Source of the DNA: Azonexus hydrophilus DSM 23864
Lineage (GTDB): Bacteria > Pseudomonadota > Gammaproteobacteria > Burkholderiales > Rhodocyclaceae
Assembly: GCF_000429605.1 (NCBI RefSeq)
Contig: NZ_AUCE01000011.1
Coordinates: 62,001-126,000, forward strand
Length of the DNA stretch: 64,000 bases
Reading direction: 5' to 3'
Below, piece by piece: positions 40,342-49,111 of the stretch (positions are counted from its first letter, which is position 1; each line of letters starts with the position of its first letter). Position numbers and translations under genes: made by a program. The notes under the pieces were generated by a model, which was given only the letters and a program-made list of their open reading frames with translations, had not been told where the DNA came from and searched no databases.

Positions 40342-40999
40342 CCTCGCGCGCCTCGGCTGCGACCTGCTTGCGCTCCTCGCCCTGCAGGCCACGCAGCGGC
40401 GTCGTCACCAGGCGGGCGATGATGCGCCGACGCTTGAGCATGGCGGTCGTGCACTCACCCAGTGAGATATCGCCGTCGTAACGTGGCGCCAGGCTGCGTT
40501 CGCCGTTCAGCTCCCAGTAGGAAATCGCCGCCGGCAACACCGGCCGCCCGGCTGCCAGCGCCGGTTGCAGCAAGGCCGCGTGGAAATGCAGCAGACTACG
40601 GCCGTCGGTCGTCGTTCCTTCGGGGAATACCGCAACGACCTTGCCCTGACCGAGAATGCCGGCGATTTCCTCGTTGATGACGCGGGCGTGGCCACGGCTG
40701 CCACGACGCAGGAAAACGGTGTCGTTTTTCCAGGCCAGCCAGCCGATCACCGGCCAGCGCCGCACTTCTTCCTTGGACACGAAGGCCGCCGGCACGGCCG
40801 CATTGATGACGAAGATATCGACCCAGGAAACGTGATTGGCAACCAGCAATACCCCCGGCGCCAGATGCGTCAGGTCGGCTTCCAGTTCGATGCCCAGCGC
40901 GTCGAGCACGGCCGCCGACCAGCTTTGCTTGAGCAGCAGCCGGCGCCGGTCGCCGCAGATGCGGAAAACGGTCAGTGCAACCAGCGCCCCGGTGAGCAC
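40211..40999 (-). CDS. PlsC-type 1-acyl-glycerol/lyso-lipid acyltransferase, probable OlsA
   Basis: At least 262 residues. The acyltransferase motifs are VANHVSWVD (HX4D-type) and VFPEGTTTDG, with LPAAISYW later. It lies right after a GNAT N-acyltransferase resembling OlsB, so it may be OlsA, which acylates lyso-ornithine lipid; a plain PlsC role is the alternative. The coordinates use the first canonical start (GTG 40999), but the frame and its hydrophobic N-terminus (RAFRLFRLFLLVLTG) extend to a CTG at 41056 that overlaps the olsB stop. The last 43 codons overlap apaH antisense and go beyond the conserved domain. Confidence 0.82.
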   Translation of the reverse strand: MLTGALVALTVFRICGDRRRLLLKQSWSAAVLDALGIELEADLTHLAPGVLLVANHVSWVDIFVINAAVPAAFVSKEEVRRWPVIGWLAWKNDTVFLRRGSRGHARVINEEIAGILGQGKVVAVFPEGTTTDGRSLLHFHAALLQPALAAGRPVLPAAISYWELNGERSLAPRYDGDISLGECTTAMLKRRRIIARLVTTPLRGLQGEERKQVAAEAREAIALAAGLPLANNPPEIPAGLRGELPSGVRPTDSLNQAPADSA

Positions 41000-41052
41000 C
41001 AGCAGAAAAAGCCGGAACAGCCGGAAGGCGCGGACGATGGTCGTAGTTTCTT

Positions 41053-41814
41053 TCAGTCTGCCTGCCCCAGGTAATGCTTGGCGTAACGACCGGCGACCTT
41101 GGCCATCGGCATCAGGATGGGCAGATCGGCGGTATTGAAATCGGGATCCCAGGCCGGTTCACCGCAGATCCAGGCCCCGGCGCGCAGGTAGCCCTTGATC
41201 AGTGGCGGCACTTCGGCCGGGCGATCCTGCTGCAGGGCCGCCAGCGGCAGCGGGCAGCGCGGGAAGACGCGATACTCCTGCGGTCCGAGGTGGTCGGCAG
41301 CGAGACGATTATACAGACTGGCCGCGGCATGACCGCCGTCGGCCATGCTGATCGAGGCGCAACCGATCAGGTAGTCGTGGCCGTGTTCCAGCATGTACTG
41401 CGCCAGCCCGGACCACAGCAGGGTGATCGTGGCGCCGGTGCGGTAGTCGGGATGGACGCAGGAACGACCGATCTCGACCATGCGCGAACGCAGGTGCTGG
41501 AGACGGGTCAGGTCGAATTCGTTTTCCGAGTAGTAACCGACCAGGCGAGCGTTTTCCGGCGGCAGGATGCGGTAGGTGCCGACGATGTCGCCGTTCTGCG
41601 TATCGCGCACGACCAGGTGCTCGCAGTACGGGTCGTAGATGTCGTGATCGACGCCCGGCGTGCGGCTGGGCAGATTGGCGCCCATTTCACCGGCGAAAAC
41701 ACGGTAACGCAGGCGCTGGGCTTCGAGAATGTCGCTGGCGCTGCGGGCAAAACCCACCGCCAGGTTGCGTTTTTCCGGGCGGACGCGGGCCGCCGACTTG
41801 TGCATGAGTTCCAT
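41053..41814 (-). CDS. olsB: GNAT N-acyltransferase, OlsB-like (ornithine lipid synthesis)
   Basis: A 253-residue hemolysin-like GNAT protein (ILEAQRLRYRVFAGEMGANL, LVVRDTQNGDIVGTYRILPP, EIGRSCVHPDYRTG, YLIGCASISMADGG). OlsB transfers a 3-hydroxyacyl chain from ACP to ornithine, making lyso-ornithine lipid. Pairing with the downstream PlsC-type gene supports this; other long-chain N-acyl amino acid products are possible. The ATG at 41814 has AAGGAGAA at good distance, but both lie in a large hairpin. The 79-bp gap to pfkB contains two inverted repeats. Confidence 0.76.
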   Translation of the reverse strand: MELMHKSAARVRPEKRNLAVGFARSASDILEAQRLRYRVFAGEMGANLPSRTPGVDHDIYDPYCEHLVVRDTQNGDIVGTYRILPPENARLVGYYSENEFDLTRLQHLRSRMVEIGRSCVHPDYRTGATITLLWSGLAQYMLEHGHDYLIGCASISMADGGHAAASLYNRLAADHLGPQEYRVFPRCPLPLAALQQDRPAEVPPLIKGYLRAGAWICGEPAWDPDFNTADLPILMPMAKVAGRYAKHYLGQAD

Positions 41815-41851
41815 CTTGTTCTCCTTGTGTTTCTGGAGAACAGGATGGAAC
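41808..41851 (-). promoter_or_regulatory. Hairpin sequestering the olsB ribosome-binding site and start codon
   Basis: On the minus strand GTTCCATC-C-TGTTCTCC pairs with GGAGAACA-A-GATGGAAC: two 8-bp blocks with a single C/A mismatch and a ten-base loop. The second arm contains the GGAG ribosome-binding site and the ATG (41814-41812). Folded mRNA should be poorly translated. Structure is seen; regulation is inference. Confidence 0.65.
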
Positions 41852-41868
41852 AGGCGTGTTACACGCCT
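41852..41868. repeat. 7-bp inverted repeat between pfkB-type gene and olsB
   Basis: AGGCGTG and CACGCCT pair around TTA, 26 bases after the PfkB-gene stop on the minus strand and adjoining the olsB hairpin. It could be a weak transcript end or an operator; there is no T-tract. Confidence 0.4.
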
Positions 41869-41893
41869 ATTGCTCTTGCATTACAGCAGGGTT

Positions 41894-42835
41894 TCAGCCT
41901 TGTCCGGGCAGGGCGCAACCGAAGGCCTGGCGATAGCGTTCACCAATTTCCTCACGGCTTGGCTGGTGATTCTGGCCGCCACGATGGGCGATCTTGATCG
42001 AGCCCATGACCGATGCCAGACGACCGGTCGTCGGCCAGTCCCAACCATTGGCGATGCCGTACAGCAGACCGGCGCGGTAGGCGTCGCCACAGCCCGTCGG
42101 ATCGACGATGGCGTCTGGTGCCACACAGGGAATCTCGTAGCGCTGACCGTCGGCATGGATTTCCGAACCTTCACCGCCACGGGTGACGATCAGTGCCTTG
42201 ACCTCCTGTGCCAGCTGTTCGAGGCTGCGGCCAGTGCGGTCGCACGCCAGCCTAGCCTCGTAATCGTTGAAGCAGGCGTAATCGGCCAGGCGCAGGAAAT
42301 CCATCAGGTCGTCGCCGTCGAACATCGGCAGACCCTGGCCCGGATCGAAGATGAAGGGCACCCCGGCGGCGGCGAAATCACGGGCGTGCTGGAGCATGCC
42401 TTCACGGCCATCGGGAGCAACGATACCAAGCTTGGCGCCAGCCTGCTCGACCTTGTTCAGGTGCGAGAAAGCCATCGCGCCAGGGTGGAAGGCGGTGATC
42501 TGGTTGTCGTCGAGATCGGTGGTGATGAAGGCCTGGGCGGTGAAACTCCCCGGCACCTGACGCACATGGCGGCGCGTCAGACCGAGTTGGTCGAGGCGGG
42601 CAAGATAGGGCGCGGCGTCGTCACCGACGGTGGCCATGATGCTCGCGTCGCCGCCGAGCAGCATCAGGTTGTAGGCGATGTTGCCGGCACAACCGCCGTA
42701 CTCGCGACGCATTTCCGGGACCAGGAAGGCGACGTTGAGGATGTGGATCTGCTCGGGCAGGATGTGATTCTTGAAGCGGTCCGGGAAGACCATGATGTTG
42801 TCGAAGGCCAGCGAGCCGCAGATCAGTGTCGTCAT
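41894..42835 (-). CDS. PfkB-family carbohydrate/nucleoside kinase
   Basis: A 313-residue ribokinase-fold kinase. It starts with a Gly-rich substrate region (ICGSLAFDNIMVF, YGGCAGNIAYNLMLLGG) and ends with the anion hole DPTGCGDAYRAGLLYG near residue 250. Betaproteobacterial relatives are usually called adenosine-kinase-like, but the substrate cannot be read from the sequence. The ATG at 42835 lies eight bases after the zinc-ribbon gene's stop; the frame above it is that gene out of frame. Confidence 0.87.
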   Translation of the reverse strand: MTTLICGSLAFDNIMVFPDRFKNHILPEQIHILNVAFLVPEMRREYGGCAGNIAYNLMLLGGDASIMATVGDDAAPYLARLDQLGLTRRHVRQVPGSFTAQAFITTDLDDNQITAFHPGAMAFSHLNKVEQAGAKLGIVAPDGREGMLQHARDFAAAGVPFIFDPGQGLPMFDGDDLMDFLRLADYACFNDYEARLACDRTGRSLEQLAQEVKALIVTRGGEGSEIHADGQRYEIPCVAPDAIVDPTGCGDAYRAGLLYGIANGWDWPTTGRLASVMGSIKIAHRGGQNHQPSREEIGERYRQAFGCALPGQG

Positions 42836-42843
42836 GTTGTCGG

Positions 42844-43860
42844 TCAGGGATAGAAAATGTAGAGGCGATAGCCGGTGGCGCCGATGTCCGAAGCCTCGAT
42901 CCACAGGCGAACGGCGGTTTCGGCATTGGCCGGGAAGGCGTCGGCGGATACCCCGGCGGGGAGGTAGTCCGGGGCGTCGATGACCCGTCGGGCAACGACC
43001 CGGTCGTTGATGTCGGTCAGCGTCAGTTCAAGACTGGGCCAGGCCTGGGCATGCAGCGCCCGGTTCTTCAGGGTGGCGTTCAGCACGAACAGGCCGCGGG
43101 CCGCATCGGCCTGCAGATCGGAGGTCTCGATCGAGACCAGCGCAACATCGCGCGGTAGCGGCACATCGATCCCCAAGGCGGCATAGCCATCGGCCACGGC
43201 CGGCACGCGCTGGACGATTTCGGTCCGGTAATGCAGGGCCAGCTGGACGCACAGCGCCAGCAGGGCAAGCAGGAAAACCACAACATAGGGCCAGGCAGGC
43301 GATTTCTGGGCGGCATCGTCGAAGCCACCCAGGCCATCGCTGGCCAGGGGGCCGGCCGACCAGCGGTTATAGGCATTGCTGTCAGCCAGCTCACGAACCG
43401 CTACCAGACCGGCCTCACGCGCAGCCTGGGTGGTTTCTTCAGGAGTCTCCGGCACAGGTTCGGGCAGGGCCTCGACCGGCTCCGGCTCGGCAGCGGCAAC
43501 TTCTTCGGGCGGCAGCGGGGATTCCTCGGCGGTTTCGGAAATCTCTGGCATCTCCGGAATGACGGACGACGTTTCCGGCTCGCGGGCGGGCAGCGGCAGA
43601 TCCTCGGGGATAGCCTCGACCGGCGCCGTTACCGTCTCCGGCAAGCTGGCTGCGCTGAATTCCGGCTCGGGAACCGCCGCCACCGCTTCCGCTGGCTGCG
43701 GTTCCTCCATCTGCAAATGATCGAAGGCGTTGAAAACGGTCTGACAATGACCGCAACGAACCTTGCCGGCCTTCAGGCGTAATTGCTCGGAGGTGACACG
43801 GAAAACCGTGCCACACGCCGGGCAACGGGTGCGGGTCAGGGCTTGACCCCGGCCAGACAT
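42844..43860 (-). CDS. Zinc-ribbon membrane protein with DUF3426-type C-terminus
   Basis: A 338-residue protein. The N-terminus is a MJ0042-type zinc ribbon (RCPACGTVFRV and VRCGHCQTVFNAF), followed by a 120-residue acidic Pro/Glu-rich linker, one membrane helix (AWPYVVVFLLALLALCVQLAL) and a periplasmic DUF3426-type domain (FVLNATLKNRA, PSLELTLTD). The function is unknown; it is usually located next to prmA and the acc genes. The ATG at 43860 overlaps the end of prmA by 25 bases. Confidence 0.85.
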   Translation of the reverse strand: MSGRGQALTRTRCPACGTVFRVTSEQLRLKAGKVRCGHCQTVFNAFDHLQMEEPQPAEAVAAVPEPEFSAASLPETVTAPVEAIPEDLPLPAREPETSSVIPEMPEISETAEESPLPPEEVAAAEPEPVEALPEPVPETPEETTQAAREAGLVAVRELADSNAYNRWSAGPLASDGLGGFDDAAQKSPAWPYVVVFLLALLALCVQLALHYRTEIVQRVPAVADGYAALGIDVPLPRDVALVSIETSDLQADAARGLFVLNATLKNRALHAQAWPSLELTLTDINDRVVARRVIDAPDYLPAGVSADAFPANAETAVRLWIEASDIGATGYRLYIFYP

Positions 43861-44726
43861 ACCCAGTCCTCGCGCATATCGGCCACCTGCAGCGGAATCC
43901 ACGGCGCGTAGACGGCGATGATTTCCTCGGCCTGTTCGCGCAGGATGCCGGACAGGGCCAGCCGGCCACCGGCACGGACATGTGCACAGATGGCGGGCGC
44001 CAGGACACGCAGCGGATTCGAGAGGATATTGGCCACGACGACATCATACTCGCCTGCCAGCGCCTCTGCCGAGTCGGCGAAACGGGCAACGACATCATTG
44101 CTGGCCGCGTTGGCATTGGCTGCCTCGACCGCCTGTGGGTCGATATCGACGCCGGCGACCGCCGCCGCACCAAGCTTGGCAGCGGCAATGGCGAGGATGC
44201 CGGAACCGCAGCCGTAGTCGAGCAGCGATTCGCCGCCGGTGATGGTGCGCTCCAGCCACTCCAGACACAGCCGGGTGGTCGGGTGCGAACCGGTGCCGAA
44301 GGCCATGCCCGGGTCGAGCACCAGGTTGATCGCCGACGGGTCCGGCGATTCATGCCAGGACGGGACGATCCACAGGCGACCGGAAACACGGATCGGATCG
44401 AACTGCGCCTGGGTCAACTGCACCCAGTTCTGTTCCTCGACCGGCTCAGCAGTGAATGCCGGGACAGCTTCCAGGCCGGCCTGATCAGCGGCCTCGGCAA
44501 GCATCGCAGCAACATCGGCGTCCGGCTCGAACAAGGCGACGACACGCGAATGCGCCCAGCCCGGCGTGGTCACCGAACCGGGTTCGCCGAACTGCGGCTG
44601 CTCGTCGGGCGTGCCGGCATCGGCATCCTCGATGCTCGCCGACAGCGCGCCGAGCTCGAGCAGGGCGTCGCAGACCGGCTCGGCACTGGCCGCATCGGTC
44701 AGGAAACTGACGTTTTGCCAGGCCAT
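43836..44726 (-). CDS. prmA: Ribosomal protein L11 methyltransferase
   Basis: A 296-residue SAM methyltransferase that trimethylates ribosomal protein L11. It has the N-terminal substrate-recognition domain, the linker FGTGSHPTTRLCLEWL near residue 148, the SAM motif LLDYGCGSGILAIAAAKLG, and VVANILSNPL with the NPPF-type position. It follows accC by two bases, the standard accB-accC-prmA order. Confidence 0.95.
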   Translation of the reverse strand: MAWQNVSFLTDAASAEPVCDALLELGALSASIEDADAGTPDEQPQFGEPGSVTTPGWAHSRVVALFEPDADVAAMLAEAADQAGLEAVPAFTAEPVEEQNWVQLTQAQFDPIRVSGRLWIVPSWHESPDPSAINLVLDPGMAFGTGSHPTTRLCLEWLERTITGGESLLDYGCGSGILAIAAAKLGAAAVAGVDIDPQAVEAANANAASNDVVARFADSAEALAGEYDVVVANILSNPLRVLAPAICAHVRAGGRLALSGILREQAEEIIAVYAPWIPLQVADMREDWVCLAGVKP

Positions 44727-44728
44727 GC

Positions 44729-46087
44729 TTACTGCTTGACCTCGCTCTTGTCGGCCAGCTTGTGCTCCAGGTAATGGATGCTGGTGCCGCCCTCGTTGAA
44801 ACGGGCGTCAAGCATCAGTTCCTGGTGCAGGGCGATGTTGGTCTTGATGCCCTGGATGCTCATCTCGGACAGCGCGATGCGCATGCGGCGGATGGCCTGC
44901 TCGCGGGTATCGCCATAAGCAATGACCTTGGCGACCATGGAATCGTAGTGCGACGGCACGCGATAGCCTTGGTAGATGTGCGAATCGACGCGGATGCCGG
45001 GACCGCCAGGCGGGTGATAAAACTCGATCTTGCCGGGAGATGGCACGAACGTGAAGGGATCTTCGGCGTTGATGCGGCATTCGATCGCATGCCCGCGGAA
45101 CTCGATGTCCTTCTGGCGATAACGCAGCTTCTCACCCGCAGCGACGCGGATCTGTTCCTGAACAATATCGACGCCAGTGATCATTTCGGTGACCGGATGC
45201 TCGACCTGGACGCGGGTGTTCATCTCGATGAAGTAGAACTCGCCGTCCTCGTAGAGGAACTCGAAGGTACCCGCACCGCGGTAACCGATCTTGCGGCAGG
45301 CTTCGGCGCAACGCTCACCGATGCGGCTGATCAGGCGAGCCGGAATATGCGGCGCCGGCGCCTCTTCGATCACCTTCTGGTGGCGACGCTGCATCGAGCA
45401 GTCACGCTCGCCGAGATAGATGGCGTTCTTGTATTCGTCGGCCAACACCTGAATTTCGACGTGGCGCGGATTTTCCAGGAATTTTTCCATGTACACCGCG
45501 GGATTGCCGAAGAACTGGCCGGCTTCCTGACGGGTCATCGCCACCGCATTGACCAGCGCCGCCTCGGTATGCACCACGCGCATGCCGCGACCGCCGCCGC
45601 CACCAGCCGCCTTGATGATTACCGGGTAGCCGATCTCGCGGGCGATCTTGACGACTTCCTTGGGATCGTCCGGCAACGCGCCTTCGGAGCCAGGCACACA
45701 GGGCACGCCAGCAGCCTTCATGGCGTCCTTGGCCGACACCTTGTCGCCCATCAGACGGATGGTTTCGGCGCGCGGGCCGATGAAGACGAAACCCGAAGTC
45801 TCGACCCGCTCGGCGAAGTCGGCATTCTCGGAAAGGAAACCGTAGCCCGGGTGGATCGCCTGGGCATCGGTCACTTCAGCCGCCGAGATGATCGCCGGCA
45901 CGTTCAGATAGCTTTGCGCCGACGCTGCCGGACCAATGCACACCGACTCGTCGGCCAGCTTGACGTACTTGGCCTCGCGGTCGGCCTCGGAGTGCACGAC
46001 CACGGTCTTGATGCCCAGCTCGCGACAGGCGCGCTGAATCCGCAGGGCAATTTCCCCGCGGTTCGCGATCAGGATTTTTTCGAACAT
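44729..46087 (-). CDS. accC: Acetyl-CoA carboxylase, biotin carboxylase subunit
   Basis: A 452-residue ATP-grasp enzyme that carboxylates the biotin on AccB in the first step of fatty acid synthesis. It begins [17 protein letters not shown], with the ATP loop [24 protein letters not shown] and [17 protein letters not shown] 46087 gives the family N-terminus; ATG 46093 (two residues longer) is two bases after the accB stop and equally possible. Part of aroQ-accB-accC-prmA. Confidence 0.97.
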   Translation of the reverse strand: MFEKILIANRGEIALRIQRACRELGIKTVVVHSEADREAKYVKLADESVCIGPAASAQSYLNVPAIISAAEVTDAQAIHPGYGFLSENADFAERVETSGFVFIGPRAETIRLMGDKVSAKDAMKAAGVPCVPGSEGALPDDPKEVVKIAREIGYPVIIKAAGGGGGRGMRVVHTEAALVNAVAMTRQEAGQFFGNPAVYMEKFLENPRHVEIQVLADEYKNAIYLGERDCSMQRRHQKVIEEAPAPHIPARLISRIGERCAEACRKIGYRGAGTFEFLYEDGEFYFIEMNTRVQVEHPVTEMITGVDIVQEQIRVAAGEKLRYRQKDIEFRGHAIECRINAEDPFTFVPSPGKIEFYHPPGGPGIRVDSHIYQGYRVPSHYDSMVAKVIAYGDTREQAIRRMRIALSEMSIQGIKTNIALHQELMLDARFNEGGTSIHYLEHKLADKSEVKQ

Positions 46088-46095
46088 TGCCATGA

Positions 46096-46548
46096 TCAGC
46101 CGATCACAAACAGGGGCTCGCCAAATTCGACCGGCTCGCCGTTGTCGAGCAGGATGGCCTTGACCGTGCCATCGGCGTCGGACTCGATTTCGTTGAGCAG
46201 CTTCATCGCTTCGATGATGCACAGCGTATCGCCCTTCTTGACGACGCTGCCGACCTGGACAAAAGCGTCGGCGCCGGGCGACGGCGAGCGGTAGAAGGTA
46301 CCAACCATGGGCGACTTGACGACGTGGCCTTCCGGCACGTCATCTTCGTCATCGAGGTTGACCGAGGAAACAGCCGGCGCCGCGGCTGCCGCGGGCATGG
46401 CGGCCGGCATGGCGTATTGCATCGGCGCAGCAACGGCGCCGAAATGCTTGGCGATACGGACCTTCTCCTCACCTTCGGTGACTTCCAGTTCGGAGATGCC
46501 GGACTCCTGGACGAGGTCGATAAGTTTCTTCAGCTTGCGCAGATCCAT
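46096..46548 (-). CDS. accB: Acetyl-CoA carboxylase, biotin carboxyl carrier protein
   Basis: A 150-residue carrier: helical N-terminus ([17 protein letters not shown]), an Ala/Pro/Met-rich flexible linker, and the biotinyl domain with [17 protein letters not shown] and the biotin lysine in [15 protein letters not shown]. The Leu after the modified Lys replaces the common Met but is found in many BCCPs. Located 47 bases after aroQ. Confidence 0.97.
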   Translation of the reverse strand: MDLRKLKKLIDLVQESGISELEVTEGEEKVRIAKHFGAVAAPMQYAMPAAMPAAAAAPAVSSVNLDDEDDVPEGHVVKSPMVGTFYRSPSPGADAFVQVGSVVKKGDTLCIIEAMKLLNEIESDADGTVKAILLDNGEPVEFGEPLFVIG

Positions 46549-46601
46549 GATGACTCCCTAATTTTTCGCGCATTTTGGGCGCATGATCACGACAATTGTC
46601 G

Positions 46602-47084
46602 CTATTGATCCAGATTGATCTTGTTGAGAAGGTATTCGAGGGCCAGGCGATAGCCCTCGTGGCCGAGGCCGCAGATGACGCCGACGGCCAGGTCGGAGAA
46701 ATACGAGTGATGCCGGAAAGGTTCGCGGGCATGCACGTTCGACAGATGCACCTCGACAAAGGGGATGGCGACTGCCGCCAGCGCGTCGCGCAGGGCGACG
46801 CTGGTGTGCGTATAGGCAGCCGGGTTGATGATGATGGCGCGGACGCCCTGCTCGCGGGCCGCGTGGATGCGCTCGATCAGCGCGCCTTCGTGATTGCTCT
46901 GGAAGGCTTCCAGCTCGACCCCGACACTATCCGCCAGACACGCCAGTGTCAGGTTGATGTCGGCCAGGGTGATGCGACCGTAGTGCTCGGGTTCGCGCGT
47001 CCCAAGCAGGTTGAGATTGGGCCCATGCACCACCAGGATGCGAGCCTTTTCCGCCGGCTTGGAAGCAGTTTTTCGCTTCGTCAT
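46602..47084 (-). CDS. aroQ: 3-dehydroquinate dehydratase, type II
   Basis: A 160-residue dodecameric enzyme converting 3-dehydroquinate to 3-dehydroshikimate, two steps before chorismate. It has [19 protein letters not shown] (catalytic Arg/Tyr loop), [31 protein letters not shown], and the catalytic His in [12 protein letters not shown]. The start includes a basic 14-residue extension before the usual N-terminus. It is the first gene of the aroQ-accB-accC-prmA block. Confidence 0.96.
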   Translation of the reverse strand: MTKRKTASKPAEKARILVVHGPNLNLLGTREPEHYGRITLADINLTLACLADSVGVELEAFQSNHEGALIERIHAAREQGVRAIIINPAAYTHTSVALRDALAAVAIPFVEVHLSNVHAREPFRHHSYFSDLAVGVICGLGHEGYRLALEYLLNKINLDQ

Positions 47085-47123
47085 GGCGGCAAGTTTGCCG
47101 CAAATCGCCGCAATTTGTCCAGT

Positions 47124-47714
47124 CTACTCGCTCAGCAGATCAGCCAGCTCGGCCGCCCGGATGCGCTCGCGCGGCCGCCCGTCGCGGTGCTTGAGACTGA
47201 CCCGCTCGAGATGCGGCGGCAGGATCACCAGATTGGCATCCACCGTATCGGTCTCGATGCGCAGCACGGCCTCGACCTTATCGCTGCGCGGCTCCACATG
47301 GCTGACATCGACCCCGCGGTTGAGCAGGAAGATCTCGACCTCCTTGGCGCTATCGGCAAACAGCAGGATGTCGATGTGCGAATGTTCGCCAGCCGTGCCG
47401 TCGAGCACCGAGCCGGTCAGGAAGGGATTGAAGGCGTGCAGCAGCTCGAGCAATTCCAGCGCCGTCTGGCGCATGGCCTGCAGCATCTCGGCGTGTTGCT
47501 CGCCCTGGTAGAGACTGCGATAGGCGCGCAATTCGGCCTCGACCTCGGCATTGTCGGGAAACGCGACATGCTCGGGAAGCCCCAACTGGCGCGCCGCCTT
47601 TTTCTTGGCGTGATGAAAATCGCTGATTCCGTCCTCGGCCATCAGGCGGGCAGCGGCTGCGGCAATGCTGGCCCGGGTACTGGACCCGGTTTTCAGCCTT
47701 TCATGGCGGGGCAT
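47124..47714 (-). CDS. Conserved protein with a nucleotidyltransferase-like fold
   Basis: A 196-residue protein I recognise only as a conserved betaproteobacterial hypothetical. The N-terminal 80 residues are helical and basic (ARLMAEDGISDFHHAKKKAARQLG). The middle has GSVLDGTAGEHSHIDILLFAD, resembling the GS...DxD site of Pol-beta-type nucleotidyltransferases, but the first catalytic Asp position holds His. Activity is therefore doubtful. It is divergent from mpl with a 50-bp gap and lies 39 bases before aroQ. Confidence 0.62.
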   Translation of the reverse strand: MPRHERLKTGSSTRASIAAAAARLMAEDGISDFHHAKKKAARQLGLPEHVAFPDNAEVEAELRAYRSLYQGEQHAEMLQAMRQTALELLELLHAFNPFLTGSVLDGTAGEHSHIDILLFADSAKEVEIFLLNRGVDVSHVEPRSDKVEAVLRIETDTVDANLVILPPHLERVSLKHRDGRPRERIRAAELADLLSE

Positions 47715-47764
47715 GATGTCTCGCTCAGGGTAAAATCGCTTTCATTCTAACCACAGTACGTGAC

Positions 47765-49111
47765 ATGCACATTCACATTCTCGGCATCTGCGGCACCTTC
47801 ATGGGCGGGATCGCCCAGCTGGCAGCAGCCTCGGGGCACCGCGTCACCGGCTGCGACGCCAACGTGTACCCGCCCATGAGCGACCAGTTGCAGCAGGCCG
47901 GCATCGCCCTCACCGAAGGTTTCTCGGCCGACCAACTGGCACTGAACCCGGATATTTTCGTGATCGGCAACGCCATCTCGCGCGGCAATCCGCTGCTCGA
48001 AGCCATCCTCGATCGCGGCCTGCCTTACGTTTCCGGCCCGCAGTGGCTGGCCGAGAACGTCCTGCAGGGACGCTGGGTGCTGGGCGTCGCCGGCACCCAC
48101 GGCAAAACGACGACCAGCGCGATGCTGGCCTGGATACTCGAGGACGCCGGCATGAGCCCGGGCTTCCTGATCGGCGGCGTGCCGCTGAACTTCGGCGTCT
48201 CGGCCCGCCTCGGCGACACCCCGTTCTTCGTCATCGAGGCCGACGAATACGACACCGCTTTCTGCGACAAGCGGTCGAAATTCATCCACTACCGCCCCCG
48301 GACCGCCATCCTGAACAACCTGGAATACGATCACGCAGACATCTTCGCCGATCTTGCCGCCATCGAAACACAATTCCATCATCTGGTGCGCACCCTGCCG
48401 CAATCCGGGCTAATCGTTGCCAATGCCGCCGAAGCCAGCCTCGAACGCGTGCTGGCACGCGGCTGCTGGACGCCGGTCGAAGGTTTCAACGACAGCCAGG
48501 GCTACCGCACGGCCGGCAATGACGCCGACGGCGAATTGATCCTGCTCGGCCGCGATGGCGAGATTGGCCGTACCGCCTGGCAACTGACCGGCGAACACAA
48601 TCGCGCCAACGCCTGCGCCGCGTTGCTTGCCGCGCGTCATGTCGGCGTGCCGTTCGCCAAGGGCCTGGAAGCGCTCAGCCGCTTCGGCAACGTCAAACGT
48701 CGCATGGAGGTTCGCGGCGTGGTCCGGGGCATCACCGTTTACGACGATTTCGCCCACCACCCGACAGCCATCGCCACCACCGTTGCCGGGCTGCGCCGCA
48801 AGGTTGGCGCCGCGCGCATCCTGGCTGTACTCGAACCACGCTCCAACACCATGAAGCTGGGCACCATGAAATCGCAGTTGCCCGACAGCCTGCGCGAAGT
48901 CGACGCCGCCTTCTGTTACGCTGGCAACCTGGGCTGGGATGCCCGTGCCGCGCTCGCCCCGATGGGTAAACGCGCCTGCGTTCACGATCAACTCGACACC
49001 CTGGTCAGCGCCATCGCTGCCGCCGCCCGCCCCGGCGACCATGTGCTCATCATGAGCAACGGTGGTTTCGGTGGCATTCACGACAAACTGCTGGAAAGCC
49101 TATCCTCATGA
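47765..49111 (+). CDS. mpl: UDP-N-acetylmuramate:L-Ala-gamma-D-Glu-meso-DAP ligase
   Basis: A 448-residue Mur-ligase-fold recycling enzyme that attaches recovered tripeptide to UDP-MurNAc. It begins MHIHILGICGTFMGGIAQLA, has the ATP loop GVAGTHGKTTTSAM near residue 113, EADEYDTAFCDKRSKF, and DDFAHHPTAI near 330. The early glycine loop (GICGTFMGG) separates it from MurC. The stop overlaps the sco gene (ATGA). Confidence 0.96.
   Translation: MHIHILGICGTFMGGIAQLAAASGHRVTGCDANVYPPMSDQLQQAGIALTEGFSADQLALNPDIFVIGNAISRGNPLLEAILDRGLPYVSGPQWLAENVLQGRWVLGVAGTHGKTTTSAMLAWILEDAGMSPGFLIGGVPLNFGVSARLGDTPFFVIEADEYDTAFCDKRSKFIHYRPRTAILNNLEYDHADIFADLAAIETQFHHLVRTLPQSGLIVANAAEASLERVLARGCWTPVEGFNDSQGYRTAGNDADGELILLGRDGEIGRTAWQLTGEHNRANACAALLAARHVGVPFAKGLEALSRFGNVKRRMEVRGVVRGITVYDDFAHHPTAIATTVAGLRRKVGAARILAVLEPRSNTMKLGTMKSQLPDSLREVDAAFCYAGNLGWDARAALAPMGKRACVHDQLDTLVSAIAAAARPGDHVLIMSNGGFGGIHDKLLESLSS

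Noticed and set aside
41869..41893. Pho box before olsB (CTGTAAT on the minus strand)
   Set aside because: The first repeat fits, but the second, 11 bases on, matches only 3 of 7 positions.
46590..46601. 12-bp palindrome CGACAATTGTCG between aroQ and accB
   Set aside because: Perfect 12-bp palindromes are expected several times in 64 kb by chance, and no other operator-like feature accompanies it.
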